Source of the DNA: Psychrobacter proteolyticus
GTDB lineage: Bacteria > Pseudomonadota > Gammaproteobacteria > Pseudomonadales > Moraxellaceae
Length of the DNA: 64,000 nt
Assembly (NCBI RefSeq): GCF_003350005.1
Contig: NZ_QLKS01000003.1
Location: 62,001-126,000 of the forward strand
Reading direction: 5' to 3'
Below are positions 61,307 through 64,000 of the stretch, one piece after another. The notes under the pieces were generated by a model that was not told the origin of the DNA, made no database searches, and worked only from the letters and a program-made list of their open reading frames with translations. The translations under genes and the position numbers were made by a program. Position 1 is the stretch's first letter. Each line of letters begins with the position of its first letter.

Positions 61307-62287
61307 ATGACTCAAGATATCCAAGTCCCAAATACGGACAGCCAAACTACTGGCAACCATGGCAGCAACGACATTCGCCAACGTTTCTTTGTTGAAGACT
61401 CTCCCGTGCGCGGTGATGTGGTACGCCTATCACGTAGCTACGCGAGCACGATTGCACAAAAGCCCTACCCTGAAGCCATCAAACGCTTATTGGGTGAGAT
61501 GCTGACGGCAGCGAGTTTGCTAATCAGTACGGTCAAAATCAACGGCCGCCTATCTATTCAGTTGCAGTCATCAGACAGTGACAGCTTACTAAACTGGGCA
61601 ATGGCAGAGTGCGATCAAGACGGTATCATTCGTGCACTTGCTAGCTGGAAAGGCGAGACGGATGAGCAAGTACAAGCATGGGACAATATGATCCATGCCA
61701 AAGAAGCATTTGCTGAGCTTGGTGCGATGGGACAAGGCGTATTGTTTATCAATATTCAGCCTGATGGCGGTGAGCCATACCAAGGTATCGTTGAGCGTAG
61801 CCACGACAATCTAGCTGACTGCTTAGCGCATTATCAAAAGCAATCAGCACAGATTCCAACGTTGATTAACTTGGCATCTGACGGCCTGCAAGCCGGTGGT
61901 ATCTTAGTACAAATGCTACCGCGCACTGCTGAAGAAACGTCTGAAGTTGAGCAAAATCAAGATGCAGGTATCGATGATGATTTGTGGACGCGCTTGTCTG
62001 TATTGACGCGCACAGTCAAACCAGAAGAGTTAACCACACTGGATGCCAACGAAATACTCTATCGCTTGTATCACGAAGAAAACATCGTGGCACCTGAGCC
62101 TGCGCCTCTATCATTTGGTTGTACTTGCTCACGCGAGAAGTGTGAAATAGCAATCGAGCAAATCGGCGAAGCGGAAGCGTTAGATATCGTCGAAGAGCAA
62201 GGCGGTACATTTGAGATGGATTGCGGATTCTGCGGTGAAGTCTATAAGTTCAACAAAAATGACGTAGCAGCAATATTTGCTGAGTAA
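61307..62287 (+). CDS. hslO: Redox-regulated chaperone Hsp33
   Basis: Holdase chaperone activated by oxidative unfolding. The N-terminal domain begins with RFFVEDSPVRGDVVRLSRSYA, and the substrate-binding region contains LISTVKINGRLSIQLQ. The C-terminal zinc switch has CTC (at about residue 270) and CGFC (about 305), matching the CxC...CxxC pattern. 326 residues; slightly longer than E. coli because of a polar stretch around about 212-225. Confidence 0.95.
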   Translation: MTQDIQVPNTDSQTTGNHGSNDIRQRFFVEDSPVRGDVVRLSRSYASTIAQKPYPEAIKRLLGEMLTAASLLISTVKINGRLSIQLQSSDSDSLLNWAMAECDQDGIIRALASWKGETDEQVQAWDNMIHAKEAFAELGAMGQGVLFINIQPDGGEPYQGIVERSHDNLADCLAHYQKQSAQIPTLINLASDGLQAGGILVQMLPRTAEETSEVEQNQDAGIDDDLWTRLSVLTRTVKPEELTTLDANEILYRLYHEENIVAPEPAPLSFGCTCSREKCEIAIEQIGEAEALDIVEEQGGTFEMDCGFCGEVYKFNKNDVAAIFAE

Positions 62288-62325
62288 GTTTTCTTGCTTG
62301 CTATAAATCAGTGTTTATAGAATAC

Positions 62326-62360
62326 AAAAACCCCTCAAGTGTGATGCTTGAGGGGTTTTT
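62326..62360. terminator. Bidirectional terminator between hslO and the hydrolase gene
   Basis: A perfect 14-bp stem AAAAACCCCTCAAG / CTTGAGGGGTTTTT with a 7-base loop, between convergent genes. Confidence 0.92.
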
Positions 62361-62378
62361 ATTTTTATCATTAAATCG

Positions 62379-63872
62379 CTACACCGCCACATCTAAACTT
62401 CTAGGATAAGAATGTATGCGCGGACGTCCAGCATAGTCACTTCGACCATTATCAAGTAGCCATTCAACCACTTGTTCGCGTACTCGCCTACTATGAATCA
62501 GGTTCATATGATTAACGCCATAAAACACTGCTTTATGACCATCTGGCACAAACAAAGCATGCTCAGCGTCATCTTCACCTAAGGCTGAAGCTACCGATAC
62601 CAAGCTGTCTCCTAGCAGGTCCGTTACCTTAGAATCATAATGCGTCTCAAGCAACGCACTAGCAATAAAGTAAGTCTTGATACCACTTGGCAAGCGCGCA
62701 GGATGACGAAAATCTTGTGGTAGTACGCTACGTCCTTCTAATGCTTTCCAATCTGCATCGCGAATACTGCCATGACGTAGATCAATAATACCGGCACTGC
62801 GCATATCACCGAGCTTGGCTAGTGAGCCTGCAAACGGCAGCTTGGCAATGATGTCTTGCACATAATTACCGATACGCTCAAGCACTGCTCCATGATGCGG
62901 CGAACCTAGCGTGATGAGATTGCCCACGCGTTTTATCCAGTCTAGGCGATCTTGCTCACCATAAAACAGTGCACTGCGAGAGACCAAGCCGCCCATACTA
63001 TGTCCAACCAGATCTATCTGACTAATATTTGGGTTGTCATCGACCAGCGCTTGTAGCAATTGAGAAAACTTACGGCCGCTACGTGAGATACGTCGGCCCG
63101 TATTGTAATCCAAATACAGCACCGTGGTATCAGGCTGGCTGATATGAATGGCCTCGCCCAAATCATTATCCGCTTGGGCTTGCCAGCTCAAATGACTCAT
63201 ACATAGACCATGGCACAAAATAGCGATGCGGCCTGATAGTACTTCATTTTGTGGCTGGCCATCTTGAGTGTATAGCATCATCGGAATGGCGAGCGCATTC
63301 TGATTATTGACCAGATGATCACCCATGACACCATTGAGTACATTCACCAGTTTTTTTAGTGAGTCTGGTAGTGGCTGCACTGACTTTTGGAGAATTAGGT
63401 TTTTGTATATGCGTAGTACAGACGCCAGATTATTACCGACCATCTGCATGACATGACGTATCGTGCCATAGATACGTCCAGTAAATCCGCGCGACCATTT
63501 ATTTAAATGTTTGTCATTGAATCGGCCTAGCGGACGAAGAATAACTTCACGGTGGATGGCTTCTACGATTTCTGTAATCTCAACCACACCCATGGTGGCA
63601 AGCTGAGCCAATCCTTCAAAAAAATCAGCCAAAGACACAGGTGTTTTGTTGATTCCATCACTGTCATCCGAATCTGCTAGTAGCTTTACCAACTCATCCA
63701 TATCGATGGCTTCGAGTTGGTCAATTTGCTCATATAGATGACTGTGTAGCGGTACACTCGCATCTGGGACAAAATGCGCATCGAGCTCATGGTGAGTACG
63801 AGTATAGCTGCTATCATTTTGAGCGTCGCTGTCACTAACACCGTCGTTATAAAACACATTTGGACTGCTCAT
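62379..63872 (-). CDS. Alpha/beta-hydrolase, lipase/PGAP1-like
   Basis: Probable cytoplasmic or membrane-associated esterase/lipase of 497 residues; no signal peptide is visible. The nucleophile elbow LVGHSMGGLVSRSA lies at about 300, and the fold context (IAILCHGLCMSHLSW with the oxyanion-hole HG motif, VGNLITLGSPHHG) is typical of PGAP1-like and bacterial lipases. The first ~190 residues are an acidic and helical extension of unknown role. No strong ribosome-binding site supports the listed start. Bases 63873-64000 downstream of it hold nothing recognised. Confidence 0.85.
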   Translation of the reverse strand: MSSPNVFYNDGVSDSDAQNDSSYTRTHHELDAHFVPDASVPLHSHLYEQIDQLEAIDMDELVKLLADSDDSDGINKTPVSLADFFEGLAQLATMGVVEITEIVEAIHREVILRPLGRFNDKHLNKWSRGFTGRIYGTIRHVMQMVGNNLASVLRIYKNLILQKSVQPLPDSLKKLVNVLNGVMGDHLVNNQNALAIPMMLYTQDGQPQNEVLSGRIAILCHGLCMSHLSWQAQADNDLGEAIHISQPDTTVLYLDYNTGRRISRSGRKFSQLLQALVDDNPNISQIDLVGHSMGGLVSRSALFYGEQDRLDWIKRVGNLITLGSPHHGAVLERIGNYVQDIIAKLPFAGSLAKLGDMRSAGIIDLRHGSIRDADWKALEGRSVLPQDFRHPARLPSGIKTYFIASALLETHYDSKVTDLLGDSLVSVASALGEDDAEHALFVPDGHKAVFYGVNHMNLIHSRRVREQVVEWLLDNGRSDYAGRPRIHSYPRSLDVAV

Positions 63873-64000
63873 AATATTTGCACATTCAGCGAGAAAAGTA
63901 ATGGTCTATATTATCCTGTAACTGCAGCAAATAGAAGTGAATGGTTTGACTTTAGAGCGGGATGGCGACTAGCAGAGCCAGATTACTGATAGACGGTCTC

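Noticed and set aside
63774..63989. Plus-strand frame over the start of the alpha/beta-hydrolase gene
   Set aside because: Mostly antisense to a well-supported gene, no ribosome-binding site, no recognised domain.

Overview
The window reads as chromosomal DNA of a Moraxellaceae gammaproteobacterium, most likely Psychrobacter. This is inferred from the gene sets and protein style: gene orders lepA-lepB-rnc-era-recO-pdxJ and smc-zipA-ligA, a BirA without a DNA-binding domain, a complete leucine-degradation cluster, a RubB-like reductase, and moderate-to-low GC. No rRNA operon, CRISPR array, prophage or intact insertion sequence was seen.

Layout. 1-7.5 kb: the 3' end of mutM, a small exported protein, mscL, typA, an OmpA-family porin, an orphan type IV pseudopilin. 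6.7-14.1 kb: a minus-strand housekeeping cluster, lepA, lepB, a DUF4845 gene, rnc, era, recO, pdxJ. 14.2-14.9 kb: tRNA-Met(CAU) and RNase P RNA, each with a readable sigma70 promoter. 14.9-18.8 kb: ferredoxin, bioA, bioD, coaD, smpB, with a small MITE-like element. 18.9-29.4 kb: an EamA exporter with a divergent Lrp/AsnC regulator, three lipoproteins or presumed lipoproteins, amtB preceded by a textbook sigma54 promoter and followed by an unknown gene, a YgiQ radical-SAM protein, and a glutaredoxin-MauE membrane fusion. 29.6-40.6 kb: smc-zipA-ligA, with accessory genes at both ends: an AT-rich helical-repeat/DUF2971 gene directly after ligA, and a possible PD-(D/E)XK gene plus a small membrane protein upstream of smc. 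The upstream insertion is flanked by a second, decayed copy of the smc start region. 40.7-43.4 kb: a TauE/SafE-type permease, birA, coaX. 43.5-56.4 kb: leucine/isovalerate catabolism (ivd, HMG-CoA lyase, both methylcrotonyl-CoA carboxylase subunits, methylglutaconyl-CoA hydratase), two tandem-duplicated acyl-CoA ligases and a RubB-like reductase. 56.5-63.9 kb: a DJ-1/PfpI protein, a glutamate/aspartate-type ABC transporter, hslO and an alpha/beta-hydrolase.

A ~105 bp partly palindromic intergenic repeat occurs at least six times, three of them inside the leucine cluster. The strongest leads for something undescribed are the DUF2971 protein fused to a helical repeat, the smc-adjacent insertion with its duplicated smc start, the sigma54-amtB-unknown gene pair, and the repeat family. 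All functional statements come from reading motifs by eye; no database search was run.
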